Source: an uncultured Oscillospiraceae bacterium
Lineage (GTDB): Bacteria > Bacillota > Clostridia > Oscillospirales > Ruminococcaceae
Assembly (NCBI GenBank): GCA_934486875.1
Contig: CAKSPU010000008.1
Location: 1-63,093, forward strand
DNA: 63,093 nt
Direction of reading: 5' to 3'
Positions 1 to 8,994 of the stretch are shown one piece after another. The position numbers were made by a program, and so were the translations under genes. The notes beneath the pieces were generated by a model that worked only from the letters and a program-made list of their open reading frames with translations, did no database searches and had not been told where the DNA came from. Within the stretch, counting starts at the first letter, position 1; the number at the start of each line of letters is the position of its first letter.

Positions 1-13
1 CTGCGGAGGGCGA

Positions 14-56
14 CGAGGGGCTCCACCCCTCGACCCCGCCACCTTTGAAAAGGTGG
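14..56. repeat. Two tandem GC-rich hairpins
   Basis: CGAGGGG (14-20) pairs with CCCCTCG (26-32). Next to it, CCACCTTT pairs with AAAGGTGG across a short loop (39-56). The pair lies at the window edge with no gene around it that can be seen. It looks like an intergenic repeat or transcript end. Bases 57-178 hold one more stem (GCGCCTGC/GCAGGCGC, near 125-152) downstream of the first TerD gene, without a clear U-run. Confidence 0.4.
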
Positions 57-178
57 ACGAAACTTTTACTGTTGAGTTTATTTGTGCAACTTTTTCCATT
101 ATGCTGCTTTTTCGACAGTCTGATGCGCCTGCCGTTTTCACAGCAGGCGCATATGCATAGCTTCAGAATATGAATATA

Positions 179-778
179 TCAGTTATATCTTCTGATAAGT
201 GCACCAAGACCGTCATCGGCAGTTGCCTGACCGATAGCTGAGAATTTCCATTCACCGTTGTGACGGTAAAGCTCACCGAATATCATAGAGGTCATTCCGT
301 TGTAATTTTCGGACAGGTCATAGCGGCAGAGCTCCTGATTTTTGTCGGAGTCAACAAGCCTGATGAATGCGTTCTTTATCATACCGAAATCCTGTCTGCG
401 GGCTCTTGCTTCGTAGATATTTACCACAATGATTATCTTGGAATACTGAGCGGGAAGCTTTGAAAGGTCAACGAATATCTGTTCATCGTCGCCGTCTCCT
501 GCACCTGTGAGGTTATCGCCCATATGCTTTACAGCGCCCGAATTGTGGGTGAGATTGCCGAAATAAACCAGGTCATTCTTGCTTGAAAGCTTGCCTGTGC
601 TCTCGGTGATGAGTATAGCCGATGCATCGCAGTCAATGTCCTGATGACCGCCGAAAAGTCCGCCGAGAATGCCGCCCTTTTTGACCTCGTCCCAGCCGAG
701 GCCCACCATAACGTGCTTAAGTCCGGGATTGCCCTTTGTAAGGTCGATCTTCTGACCCTTCTGAAGATTTACTGCCAT
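179..778 (-). CDS. TerD family stress protein
   Basis: A 199-residue TerD-family protein. It starts with the family signature [26 protein letters not shown]. It keeps the acidic Ca2+-binding stretch DIDCDASAILI near residues 48-58 and the GDNLTGAGDGDDEQIFVDL block near residues 87-105. TerD proteins are cytoplasmic Ca2+-binding proteins linked to tellurite, phage and envelope stress resistance; the biochemical role is not settled. A Gly-rich loop (GGILGGLFGGHQ) precedes the acidic site and is absent from the paralogue at 3744-4322. The start follows GAAAGGA. The gene lies 79 bp after the Ca2+-type ATPase stop on the same strand, so co-transcription is plausible. Confidence 0.93.
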   Translation of the reverse strand: MAVNLQKGQKIDLTKGNPGLKHVMVGLGWDEVKKGGILGGLFGGHQDIDCDASAILITESTGKLSSKNDLVYFGNLTHNSGAVKHMGDNLTGAGDGDDEQIFVDLSKLPAQYSKIIIVVNIYEARARRQDFGMIKNAFIRLVDSDKNQELCRYDLSENYNGMTSMIFGELYRHNGEWKFSAIGQATADDGLGALIRRYN

Positions 779-857
779 AATTATTTACCGTCCTTTCGGG
801 ATTGTTTTTTTATTTGTATGTAACATCTCCGCTTATCTGCGGAAGATGTTCAAAACG

Positions 858-3554
858 TTATTTTTTTCGGCTGACAACAGCCTTTCTTATCATATCAACG
901 GGAATAACGGACAGGGACATTACAAGAACTGTGAGCCATTCGGCAAGGTTCAGCCCGTAGCAGCCCAGCACCTTTCCGCCGAAATATGTCATTATGACCT
1001 GCACGGTGGCAATTGTGCCCATTACCCTGAGAAAATTCCTGTTGTCGCCGATGCTGTCGAAAATGTTCAGCTTCTCAGTCCTTGCGTTGAATGCGTTGAA
1101 CACCGCCGAGAGGATAAAGAAATCAAAGTAGCCAGTGAGAAGATACTCCGTACCCGTGCCGTTATAGCTGCGGAAAGATCTGCCGATAAGACCGCCTGTG
1201 TTCAGCGACCCGTCGGACAGATCAATGCCCGTTGCGAGAAACAGCAGGCTCAGTGCCGTTATCCACGCCGCACCCGTTATCAGCTCGGTCTTCATATAGG
1301 GGCTGATGATAGGCTCACGCCTTGAACGGGGCTTTTCCCTCATATACCGTGACAGTGCGGGCTCGCTGCCGAACGCAAGAGCCGCAAGGGTGTCCATTAC
1401 AAGGTTTACCCACAGTATCTGGGTAATGGTCAGGGGATTATCCATTCCGAGGAGGGGGGCAATAAAGGATATCGCCACCGCCGAGATATTTATGGTGAGC
1501 TGGAAAACGATAAATTTGCGGATAGATGAAAATATCGTCCTGCCGTAAAGCACAGCCTTGCCCACGGAGCTGAAATTATCGTCGAGGATAACGATGTCCG
1601 AGGCTTCCTTTGCCACCTCTGTGCCGCTGCCCATTGCAAAGCCCACATCGGCTTTTTTCAGAGCGGGAGAGTCGTTCACGCCGTCCCCCGTCATTCCCGC
1701 AACAAGGTCAAGCTCCCGGGAAATGCGCACAAGCCTTGATTTGTCCGAGGGCAGCGCTCTTGCTATGACACGGATATCGGGCAGCCGCTTTTTCAGCTCA
1801 TCGTCCGACATCTCGGAAAGCTCTGCGGAGGTGAGCACAAGCTCGTTTTTATCCCCCGTGAGAAGTCCTGCGTCTGCGGCAATTGCGGAAGCCGTGTCAA
1901 GGCGGTCCCCTGTTATCATCACAACCTGCACGCCCGCTTCACGGACTTCCTCAATGGCTGTCCTCGACTCGGGACGCACCTCGTCACGTATACCGATTAT
2001 GCCGAGGAGCGTGAAATCCCCCTCGGGAAGCTCTGCGCCGTCATCGGGGAGAAGCTCGGTGCATACCGCAAGGGCAAGCACACGTATCGCCCGTGCTGCA
2101 AGCATATCTGCTTTTTTTTCGGTTATGCTGCGGTCAAGGGGAAGCCTGTCACCGTTTTTGTCATAATAATGGGAGCAGCGCAGCAGCAGCTTTTCGGGTG
2201 CGCCCTTTATAAGTGTGCCGCTGAAAAATTCCCCCTCCACAGATGCGGCGGAGTATTTGTTTTCGCTGTTGAACGGAAGTGTGCAGAGCTTTTTTGTACC
2301 GCTTTGAAATGCAGTATCACCGATAAAATTCAGCACCGCCCTTTCCGTGGCGTTGCCGCCGACAGCCCTGCCGCCGCTCATAACAGCGGTGGAGCTTTCG
2401 CTGATGCATAGCCTTACAAGCTTTTCAAGCTCATAGGGGATATCATCGGCGGTCTTATATTCACAGCCGCTTCCGTCCGCAAATATCACCGCTTCAAGCT
2501 GTCCTTTTGTGATAGTTCCCGTTTTGTCGGAGAAAAGTATATTAAGACTGCCTGCGGTCTCGATGCCAGATGTCTTTCTCACCAGCACATTGTCCGCCAG
2601 CATTTTTTTCATATTGAGCGCCGAAACTATTGCTATCATCAGGGGCAGACCCTCAGGCACCGCCATAACTATAATTATTACCGCAAGAATGAGTGCGTCC
2701 AGCAGGTCTGTCACAACAGCTCCCGCACCTGCGGAAAAATATGCCCCGAAGCTGCCTGCGGAGACTATCTTGTGAACAAGGAGCGCTACTGCTATCGCAC
2801 CGCCGCCTGTGTAGCCGAATTTCGATATGCCCCCTGCAAGGGCGGAAAGCTTGACCTTAAGAGGAGAATCCCTGTCATCATCACAGGTAAGCTCCCCCGC
2901 AATGCCGCCGTAAATAGTCCTGTCGCCCACGGTGTCAGCCACCATAACAGCGCTGCCCGAGCACACCACCGTTCCCCTGAAAACCCTGTACGGGTCAAGA
3001 AGATCCGTCTTGTCATCATTTTCGGGCACATCTTCGGGGCGGGCAAGCTTCAGGGCTTCCTTTGACTCGCCGTTCAATACCGACTGATCGGCGTGGATAT
3101 TCCCCTCAAAAATGTGACCGTCCGCAGGTATCCTGTCACCTGCGCCGAGCATTATGAAGTCCCCTGCAACAATGTCGTCCGAGGGTATTTCCTTTACGCT
3201 GCCGTCACGGTACACCCTGCAAAGTATCTTTGCCGCCTCGTCTCTCAGCGCCCTGAAAGCGTTCTCGTTTTTATATTCTGAGAATGTGGAAACAAGGGTG
3301 GCTATTGCAATGGCTGCGGCGATGCCAACAGGCTCATACCACATTACCTCCGCCCGCACAAGCCCCCACAGGCTCAGAAAATAAATGACAGCATTAATGA
3401 GCAGCGCCGCAATGAGAATTTTTATCATCGGGTCGCTGAGGTTTTCCCTGAGCTTGTCGAAAAAGCTTTCGCTCTCACCCCCGGAAAGCCTGTTGCTTCC
3501 GTACTTTTCTCTTGACTCCGCCGCTTCACGCTCGGACAGACCTGTAATTTTCAT
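858..3554 (-). CDS. Cation-transporting P-type ATPase, Ca2+ (PMCA/type II) like
   Basis: An 898-residue P2-type ATPase, full length for the family. Visible in order are the N-terminal cation-ATPase domain (SEREAAESREKYGSN), the actuator TGES-type loop (VLNGESKEA), the M4 ion-site motif VPEGLPLM, the phosphorylation motif SDKTGT, the nucleotide domain, and the hinge TGDGVNDSPALKKADVGFAMG, followed by the C-terminal membrane helices with the NLVMDTLAALA motif. The likely role is ATP-driven Ca2+ export across the cytoplasmic membrane. The two flanking TerD genes, which encode Ca2+-binding proteins, support a calcium link, but the transported ion is inferred. The start follows GAAAGGAAAC. Confidence 0.93.
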   Translation of the reverse strand: MKITGLSEREAAESREKYGSNRLSGGESESFFDKLRENLSDPMIKILIAALLINAVIYFLSLWGLVRAEVMWYEPVGIAAAIAIATLVSTFSEYKNENAFRALRDEAAKILCRVYRDGSVKEIPSDDIVAGDFIMLGAGDRIPADGHIFEGNIHADQSVLNGESKEALKLARPEDVPENDDKTDLLDPYRVFRGTVVCSGSAVMVADTVGDRTIYGGIAGELTCDDDRDSPLKVKLSALAGGISKFGYTGGGAIAVALLVHKIVSAGSFGAYFSAGAGAVVTDLLDALILAVIIIVMAVPEGLPLMIAIVSALNMKKMLADNVLVRKTSGIETAGSLNILFSDKTGTITKGQLEAVIFADGSGCEYKTADDIPYELEKLVRLCISESSTAVMSGGRAVGGNATERAVLNFIGDTAFQSGTKKLCTLPFNSENKYSAASVEGEFFSGTLIKGAPEKLLLRCSHYYDKNGDRLPLDRSITEKKADMLAARAIRVLALAVCTELLPDDGAELPEGDFTLLGIIGIRDEVRPESRTAIEEVREAGVQVVMITGDRLDTASAIAADAGLLTGDKNELVLTSAELSEMSDDELKKRLPDIRVIARALPSDKSRLVRISRELDLVAGMTGDGVNDSPALKKADVGFAMGSGTEVAKEASDIVILDDNFSSVGKAVLYGRTIFSSIRKFIVFQLTINISAVAISFIAPLLGMDNPLTITQILWVNLVMDTLAALAFGSEPALSRYMREKPRSRREPIISPYMKTELITGAAWITALSLLFLATGIDLSDGSLNTGGLIGRSFRSYNGTGTEYLLTGYFDFFILSAVFNAFNARTEKLNIFDSIGDNRNFLRVMGTIATVQVIMTYFGGKVLGCYGLNLAEWLTVLVMSLSVIPVDMIRKAVVSRKK

Positions 3555-3673
3555 AGCAAAGTTTCCTTTCGGTTTGATAATTCACATAAATGGTTCTTAG
3601 ATGTTCCCATAATATTATGCACACTTTTCTCAGAGAAAAAACCATAATTATGTAATTGCCACCGAATTTACAA

Positions 3674-3711
3674 AAAGCAGAAATTCCCGAGTCAGCGGAA
3701 ATTTCTGCTTC
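3674..3711 (-). terminator. Intrinsic terminator after TerD gene
   Basis: On the minus strand AAGCAGAAATTTCC pairs with GGAATTTCTGCTT and is followed by TTTTTG. It lies just past the stop of the TerD gene at 3744 and separates it from the ATPase. Confidence 0.7.
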
Positions 3712-3743
3712 GCATCACGGTAAAAGGAAACCGCTGTGTTTTT

Positions 3744-4322
3744 TTATACGTTTACGCCATACTGACGGCAGAGCGCCGCAAGACCGCCGTTGAAGCCGCT
3801 GCCGATAGCATTGAACTTCCATTCGCCGTTGTGTCTGTAAAGCTCGCCGACGACCACCGCAGTCTCAATGGAGAAGTCCTCGCCAAGATCGTATCTGATC
3901 ATCTCACTGCCTGTTACATCGTCAACTATTCTGATGAATGCGTTGGAGACCTGACCGAAATTCTGTCTGCGCTCCTCAGCTTCATAGATAGTAACGGTGA
4001 AGGCTATTCTTGAAACGCCCGCAGGGACTTTTGAGAGGTCAACGAGTATCTGCTCATCATCGCCCTCGCCCTCACCTGTCAGGTTGTCGCCCTGATGGAT
4101 AACGGATTCGCTGCTGTGAGCAAGATTGCCGTAGAAAACGAAATCGCTGTCGGAAGCTACCTTGCCGTTGTCTCCGAGAAGAAACGCACTGGCATCAAGG
4201 TCGAAGTCAGCACCGTTGTCATACTGATTAACGTCCCAGCCGAGACCTACCATAATTTTCTTAAGACCGGGATTACCCTTTGTCAGATCAACCTTCTGAC
4301 CCTTTTGTAAGCTTACTGGCAT
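3744..4322 (-). CDS. TerD family stress protein
   Basis: A 192-residue TerD-family protein, paralogous to the one at 179-778. It begins [20 protein letters not shown] and carries [11 protein letters not shown] (Ca2+-binding acidic patch) and [20 protein letters not shown] chose the ATG at 4322 because GGAGG sits 7-8 bases upstream; an in-frame upstream extension to 4388 runs through the promoter and has no ribosome site. The gene is monocistronic: it has its own promoter (4374-4402) and terminator (3674-3711). Together with the first TerD gene it flanks a Ca2+-type ATPase, which fits a calcium or envelope-stress function. Confidence 0.93.
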   Translation of the reverse strand: MPVSLQKGQKVDLTKGNPGLKKIMVGLGWDVNQYDNGADFDLDASAFLLGDNGKVASDSDFVFYGNLAHSSESVIHQGDNLTGEGEGDDEQILVDLSKVPAGVSRIAFTVTIYEAEERRQNFGQVSNAFIRIVDDVTGSEMIRYDLGEDFSIETAVVVGELYRHNGEWKFNAIGSGFNGGLAALCRQYGVNV

Positions 4323-4373
4323 TTTTATGACCTCCGTGAATTTATTTGGGGCATTATCCCCTTTTATACTATA

Positions 4374-4402
4374 ATAATAACACCTCATTCTTTTTTTGTC
4401 AA
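4374..4402 (-). promoter_or_regulatory. Sigma-A promoter of TerD gene
   Basis: On the minus strand TTGACA (4402-4397) and TATTAT (4379-4374) are 17 bp apart. They lie about 50 bp before the TerD start codon. Confidence 0.6.
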
Positions 4403-4466
4403 CGTTTTTTTGTATATTACGGCAAATATTTATGCTGTTTTAATGTGATTTTAAGGAAATAAAGCA

Positions 4467-4501
4467 AAATCCGCTCCTGTCACGCTGACAGAAGCGGATC
4501 T
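4467..4501 (-). terminator. Intrinsic terminator after rubrerythrin
   Basis: On the minus strand ATCCGCTTCTGTCA pairs with TGACAGGAGCGGAT and is followed by TTTGCTTT. It lies just downstream of the rubrerythrin stop. Confidence 0.65.
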
Positions 4502-4537
4502 CGTTATTAGGATAGGAAATCAGAAATGATTTGTAAA

Positions 4538-5089
4538 TTACTTGAAATATCTGTTCAGAAGTCCCTGGAATGCCTTGCCGTGACGTGCTTCGTCCTTAGC
4601 CATTTCGTGAACGGTGTCGTGGATAGCGTCAAGGTTCAGCTTCTTTGCCCTTGCAGCAAGGTCAAGCTTGCCCTGAGTTGCGCCGTGCTCAGCCATAACT
4701 CTCATTTCAAGGTTCTTCTTGGTGGAGTCGGTAACAACATCGCCCAGAAGCTCTGCAAACTTTGCAGCGTGCTCAGCCTCTTCGTATGCGATCCTCTTGT
4801 AAGCCTCTGCGACCTCGGGATAACCCTCTCTGTCGGCAACTCTGGACATTGCAAGGTACATACCTACCTCTGTACACTCGCCCATAAAGTTCTGATTGAG
4901 ACCGTCGATGATCTCCTTGTCATCAACTTCCTTTGCGATGCCCACAATATGCTCGCAGGCAAACTGAAGACCGCCGTCTTCCTTTACCTCATTAAACTTG
5001 GAAGCGGGAGCATTGCACTGGGGACATTTTTCGGGAGCAGCCTCGCCCTCATAAACATAGCCGCATACAGAACAGACAAACTTTTTCAT
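4538..5089 (-). CDS. Reverse rubrerythrin (rubredoxin domain first)
   Basis: A 183-residue non-haem iron peroxidase. The rubredoxin-like Fe(Cys)4 knuckles are at the N terminus ([10 protein letters not shown] and CPQC, residues about 5-25). The ferritin-like di-iron helices follow, with EEAEHAAKF and DEARHGKAF as ExxH motifs. This is the domain order of reverse rubrerythrins of clostridia rather than classical rubrerythrin. These proteins reduce H2O2 and protect anaerobes from oxygen. The start follows CGGAGG. A TATAAT-like box (5137-5132) and an imperfect palindrome GGTATTCTATAAATATACC lie upstream; I could not assign this palindrome to a PerR box. Confidence 0.95.
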   Translation of the reverse strand: MKKFVCSVCGYVYEGEAAPEKCPQCNAPASKFNEVKEDGGLQFACEHIVGIAKEVDDKEIIDGLNQNFMGECTEVGMYLAMSRVADREGYPEVAEAYKRIAYEEAEHAAKFAELLGDVVTDSTKKNLEMRVMAEHGATQGKLDLAARAKKLNLDAIHDTVHEMAKDEARHGKAFQGLLNRYFK

Positions 5090-5192
5090 ATTAAATTTCC
5101 TCCGTTTTAAACATTTATTTTATTGGGTTTAATTATACTCGTTTGGTATATTTATAGAATACCACACTTTTATTTGTTTGTCAATACTAAAA

Positions 5193-6041
5193 TCAGATTA
5201 TTCCGCATTTCTCCATAAATTCGTCAGTCTGCACAAAACCCGAGCGGTTATATCTGTCTATAATGATGAGTTCATCTTTCATACTCCCGTCAGATGTGAC
5301 GGTATTTCCCGTCTCACGACAGGTGAGTATTATGCGGAAGCCCCTGTCTTTAAGCACCCCGAAGCCCTCTCCTGACACCGCTCCGTAGGGATATGCATAA
5401 ACAAGATGTCCGCCGCCGAAGATATCAAGCCATTTGTCCGTGTCCTCGGCAAAAATACGGACATATTCCTCGTCGCTTTCCCATTTGTTCTTTGCAGCTC
5501 CCCTCCTGCCGTTCATACTGTGCATATTATAGGTGTGACAGCCCACGGAAAACACGCCGCCCTCGGAAAGAGCCCTTGCGTCCTCTCGGGTCATATATGC
5601 ATAGGCAGGGTTTGGGTCATTTTCCTTTTCCGACTGCACCGTAAATGCCCCCGTGGGGCTTACCACCGCCCTCATACCGTACTTTTCTAGGAGCGGCAGG
5701 GCATATGTGATATTGTTCAGATGACCGTCATCAAAGGTTATGAGCACAGACTTTTCGGGGAGACCGCCCTTTCCATCCGCAAAGTCAGCGATCTCCTCGG
5801 GTGATACGGCAGTGTAGCCCTTTTCAGAGAGATATTTCAGGTCATTTTCAAGGCTTTGGGGTGTAACCACATACTCCCCCGTCCTCGCAGGGTCTTTGAG
5901 TACGCTGTGATACATTATTGCGGGAAGTGACACCTCTGTACGCACATTTTCCGATGCGGGGAGATAATTTTCCTCCGAGAAAAGCAATATAAGCGCAGCC
6001 GCAAGAAGCACCGAACATAAAATAAAATTCCTACGTCCCAT
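5193..6041 (-). CDS. Secreted/membrane-anchored polysaccharide deacetylase
   Basis: A 282-residue NodB-type carbohydrate esterase. An N-terminal signal anchor (FILCSVLLAAALILLF, residues about 6-21) is followed by the catalytic domain. It starts with LPAIMYHSVL, carries the metal-site motif ITFDDGH, then the second metal motif GCHTYNMHS, and ends with VYAYPYGAV. Such enzymes remove acetyl groups from peptidoglycan or other surface N-acetylhexosamine polymers outside the cell; the substrate cannot be read here. I chose the ATG at 6041 because GAAGAGG lies 8 bases upstream; an in-frame GTG at 6050 touches that site. The gene is divergent from the diguanylate cyclase. Confidence 0.9.
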   Translation of the reverse strand: MGRRNFILCSVLLAAALILLFSEENYLPASENVRTEVSLPAIMYHSVLKDPARTGEYVVTPQSLENDLKYLSEKGYTAVSPEEIADFADGKGGLPEKSVLITFDDGHLNNITYALPLLEKYGMRAVVSPTGAFTVQSEKENDPNPAYAYMTREDARALSEGGVFSVGCHTYNMHSMNGRRGAAKNKWESDEEYVRIFAEDTDKWLDIFGGGHLVYAYPYGAVSGEGFGVLKDRGFRIILTCRETGNTVTSDGSMKDELIIIDRYNRSGFVQTDEFMEKCGII

Positions 6042-6179
6042 ATCATTCACCTCTTCCGATTATTATATGCAGCTGTCGGTGCTTGCATTCTGTTGCGGAG
6101 CAGATATTGCATATATTCAGAAATTTCAAAATTATGTAAAGCTTTTCACAAATTGCGGCATAAAAATTCCAAAAAGGTA

Positions 6180-6208
6180 TTGCAATTTATAAAAAAATGT
6201 TGTATAAT
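6180..6208 (+). promoter_or_regulatory. Sigma-A promoter of GGDEF gene
   Basis: TTGCAA (6180-6185) and TATAAT (6203-6208) are 17 bp apart, 73 bp before the start codon. The leader between them and the gene contains a GGAAAGGAG sequence well upstream of the start. Confidence 0.7.
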
Positions 6209-6280
6209 ATAAAAAAAGGTAACATTTCCAGTGGACAACACGGAAAGGAGAATACGCTTCATACATAAGCGTGACAAGCT

Positions 6281-7546
6281 ATGAAAAAACGAAGCGGTCT
6301 TACAGCCACAATACTTAAGCTTATAGCACTGACCGCAGTTATGATCTGTGTGACTATCACTGTGGCGGGTGCGGCAATGATATATTATGCCACCGAGGAC
6401 GGAATCAAAAACGAGGTAAATTACGCCGCACATTCACTGTATCTTCTCTATGACACCGAATATCACGGCGATTACCATATGAAAAACGGCTCCCTTTACA
6501 AAGGAAAAGCAATGCTTACCAATTCCGAATTTCAGACCGTGACCAATATGATATCCAGCACGACCGATGTGGATTTTACCATTTTCTGGGGCAGCAAGCG
6601 TATATTCACCACTGTCAAGCGAAGCGACGGCAGCTTTATAACAGGCACAGCTGCCGATGAAAAGGTCATCGAAACTGTTCTGACCAAGGGAAAGGAATGC
6701 TATTTCAGCGGCATTACGATAAACAATAAAAAATATGCGGGATACTATATGCCCATAACCGATTCCTCCGCAAAGGTGGTGGGAATGATATTTGCAGGCA
6801 GACCTCTTGACGCTGCACGGAGCAATATGCGCAGAATAATCACGGGATTTACTGTAATAAGCACAGTTGTCCTGGCAGTTGTTCTGGTCATTTTCAAGAT
6901 ATTCTCGTCAAAGCTTGTAAAAAGCCTGCTCCAGGTGAGAGACTTTATGGAAAAGGTGGCAAACGGCGATTTCGGCGCAGACCTGTCCCTCGATATTCTC
7001 AGCCGCACCGATGAGGTGGGCGACATTGCGTGCAGTGCGAATGCCCTGAGATACAGCCTGAGGGACCTTGTTGAGCGTGACCCGCTCACATCTCTTCTTA
7101 ACCGCCGCAGCTGCCGCAAGGCGATAGACAGGCTCCTTGCCCAGAACAAGGGCTACACCGTTGCAATGGCGGACATCGACTATTTCAAGAAGATAAACGA
7201 CGGCTACGGTCACGCCTGCGGAGATATGGTATTAAAGGAGCTTTCGGCGCTGATACGTGAGCGCTCCGAAAAGCAGAAGGGCTTTGCATCAAGATGGGGC
7301 GGCGAGGAATTTCTCATAATCCTGCCCGAGACGGAGCTCAGCGATGCAAGGGATTTCCTTGAAAAGCTCATCATCGGGATACGTGACAGCGAATATATGT
7401 GGGAGGGCAAGCGTGTTCCCGTTACCGTGACCGTGGGTGCGGCAGAGATGAAAAAGGGCGAAACTCCCGATGAGACCATAAACCGTGCCGACCACCTGCT
7501 TTATGCGGGCAAGGAATCGGGACGAAACAGGCTTGTGGCACAGTGA
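6281..7546 (+). CDS. Membrane diguanylate cyclase (Cache-HAMP-GGDEF)
   Basis: A 421-residue sensor cyclase. The first membrane helix is at residues about 14-36. An extracytoplasmic Cache-like domain follows (residues about 40-180, with FTIFWGSKRIFTTV and the terminal block SSAKVVGMIFAGRP). The second helix is at about 185-207, then HAMP, then the GGDEF domain (about 265-420). The active site is RWGGEEF, so c-di-GMP synthesis from GTP is expected. The inhibitory I-site (RxxD five residues before the motif) reads KQKG here, so product inhibition at that site is unlikely. The protein probably senses an extracellular small molecule. It is monocistronic, with its own promoter and terminator. Confidence 0.92.
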   Translation: MKKRSGLTATILKLIALTAVMICVTITVAGAAMIYYATEDGIKNEVNYAAHSLYLLYDTEYHGDYHMKNGSLYKGKAMLTNSEFQTVTNMISSTTDVDFTIFWGSKRIFTTVKRSDGSFITGTAADEKVIETVLTKGKECYFSGITINNKKYAGYYMPITDSSAKVVGMIFAGRPLDAARSNMRRIITGFTVISTVVLAVVLVIFKIFSSKLVKSLLQVRDFMEKVANGDFGADLSLDILSRTDEVGDIACSANALRYSLRDLVERDPLTSLLNRRSCRKAIDRLLAQNKGYTVAMADIDYFKKINDGYGHACGDMVLKELSALIRERSEKQKGFASRWGGEEFLIILPETELSDARDFLEKLIIGIRDSEYMWEGKRVPVTVTVGAAEMKKGETPDETINRADHLLYAGKESGRNRLVAQ

Positions 7547-7557
7547 TATGATTTTTG

Positions 7558-7586
7558 AGCGGACAGGTTTTTCTGTCCGCTTTTTT
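7558..7586 (+). terminator. Intrinsic terminator of GGDEF gene
   Basis: AGCGGACAG pairs with CTGTCCGCT and is followed by TTTTT, immediately after the stop codon. Confidence 0.85.
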
Positions 7587-7623
7587 GTTACCCTTTTGTA
7601 AGTGAATTAATATCTCATATCTA

Positions 7624-7653
7624 TTGAAAAAGCTCACCGTTATGTGCTATAAT
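7624..7653 (+). promoter_or_regulatory. Sigma-A promoter of rodA-like gene
   Basis: TTGAAA (7624-7629) and TATAAT (7648-7653) are 18 bp apart, 44 bp before the start codon. Confidence 0.65.
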
Positions 7654-7697
7654 AATATCACTGAAAAAAATGTCGGAAAGGAAGTGACAGGAAAAAT

Positions 7698-8834
7698 ATG
7701 AAAGCTGTTTTTGCACGGATCGGTCAGTATTTCCGCAGGCTCGACAAAATGCTGTTCCTTGCGGCGGCACTCTCCGTTTTCAGCGTTGTGCTGCTGTATT
7801 CCCTTGTGGCAAACGGTGCTGCGACTATCGAGGTCAGCTCCTCGCTGTATAAAACTCAGGCTGCGGCGGTGGCGGTGGGCTGGGTCATTGCACTTATGCT
7901 GTCCGCTATGGACTATAATAAAATACTGAAATTATGGGTGCTCTACGCCCCCGTGTCAATAATCCTGTCACTTCTTGTATTCACAAGCCTCGGCATCGAG
8001 GTCTACGGTGACAGGGCGTGGATAGATCTCGGGTTTATGACCCTACAGCCCTCGGAGCTTTTGAAGATAACCTTTGTCACCACCTTTTCGCTTCATCTTT
8101 CAAAGGTGGGGGACAAGATAAACAGGCTGTCAAACGTGCTTCTCCTCTGCGCTCACGGAGCCATACCCACTCTCATAGTTGTTTTGCAGGGCGATGACGG
8201 CACGGCAAGCGTATTCCTGATGATATTCGTGATAATGATGTTTTCGGCGGGCATCAGCTGGAAATATATTCTCCCCTGTGCCGCAGCGCTGCCCTTTGCG
8301 GTATATTTCGTGTGGACAAGGGTGATGAAACCCTTTCAGAAAACAAGATTTCTGGTACTTTTCGATGATGAGCTCGACCCTCTGGGCATCGGCTATCATC
8401 AGCGTGTGAGCAAGACTGCTCTCGGCTCGGGGCAGATATTCGGAAAGGGGCTTTTCGGCGGCGAATATGTAAAAGTCCCCGAGGCAGCAAATGACTTTAT
8501 ATTCACATACATTGGTCAGACCTTAGGATTTGTGGGCTGTATGGCGGTGGTTGCCGTACTCACCTACATCTGCCTGAAAATTATGGCGGACTCACGCATT
8601 GCAAAGGACGATTCGGGAAAATACCTCTGCGTGGGAGTTTACGCAATGATATGCATTCACTGCATACTGAATCTGGGAATGGTTTTCGGTGTAATGCCCG
8701 TTATCGGTGTGCCGCTGCCCTTTCTCAGCCAGGGCGGCACATCGACACTTTCTATGTACATCGGTATCGGGCTGGTGATGAGTGCTTATTCCCACTCGGA
8801 GAAGAAGTACAAGGTGTTTTATGATGCGGGGTAA
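7698..8834 (+). CDS. rodA: RodA/FtsW/SpoVE (SEDS) cell-wall polymerase
   Basis: A 378-residue SEDS-family polytopic membrane protein with about ten helices. Family motifs include the region AWIDLGFMTLQPSELLKI and the C-terminal signature GVPLPFLSQGGTSTLSMYIGIGL. SEDS proteins polymerise peptidoglycan glycan strands from lipid II together with a class B PBP. The size and the AWI/QPSE motifs fit RodA or SpoVE; no PBP gene is adjacent, so which process it serves (elongation, septation or spore cortex) is open. It is monocistronic. The start follows AGGAAGTGACAGG. Confidence 0.88.
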   Translation: MKAVFARIGQYFRRLDKMLFLAAALSVFSVVLLYSLVANGAATIEVSSSLYKTQAAAVAVGWVIALMLSAMDYNKILKLWVLYAPVSIILSLLVFTSLGIEVYGDRAWIDLGFMTLQPSELLKITFVTTFSLHLSKVGDKINRLSNVLLLCAHGAIPTLIVVLQGDDGTASVFLMIFVIMMFSAGISWKYILPCAAALPFAVYFVWTRVMKPFQKTRFLVLFDDELDPLGIGYHQRVSKTALGSGQIFGKGLFGGEYVKVPEAANDFIFTYIGQTLGFVGCMAVVAVLTYICLKIMADSRIAKDDSGKYLCVGVYAMICIHCILNLGMVFGVMPVIGVPLPFLSQGGTSTLSMYIGIGLVMSAYSHSEKKYKVFYDAG

Positions 8835-8839
8835 TGTTT

Positions 8840-8872
8840 GTGGGGGACGGTTTTTCAGTCCCCCACATTTTT
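8840..8872 (+). terminator. Intrinsic terminator of rodA-like gene
   Basis: GTGGGGGAC pairs with GTCCCCCAC and is followed by ATTTTT, directly after the stop codon. Confidence 0.85.
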
Positions 8873-8945
8873 ATGTTTGATTTGATTGGTTTGATTTATA
8901 ATTTTGCTTGGGTTTGTTAGAGAGTATGCAAATCCAAGCAAAATT
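8871..8945 (+). repeat. Dispersed AT-rich repeat with 17-bp inverted repeat
   Basis: The stretch from TTATGTTTGATTTG through ATAATTTTGCTTGGGTTTGTT is nearly repeated at 62771-62846. In this copy AATTTTGCTTGGGTTTG (8900-8916) pairs with CAAATCCAAGCAAAATT (8929-8945), with one mismatch. The gene-free gap 8835-9288 also holds the rodA terminator, the diverged palindromic element at 8995-9096, small stems near 9104-9151 and the promoter of the next gene. An open frame that runs across this gap (8904-9188) is repeat-derived and has no ribosome site. Confidence 0.65.
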
Positions 8946-8994
8946 AAATTTCGATCCGAACAAATCAAAGATATTATGCGCCATAAACCGTTTT

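Noticed and set aside
5110..5165. PerR operator before rubrerythrin
   Set aside because: A palindrome is present (GGTATTCTATAAATATACC), but it does not match the TTATAATnATTATAA consensus well enough.
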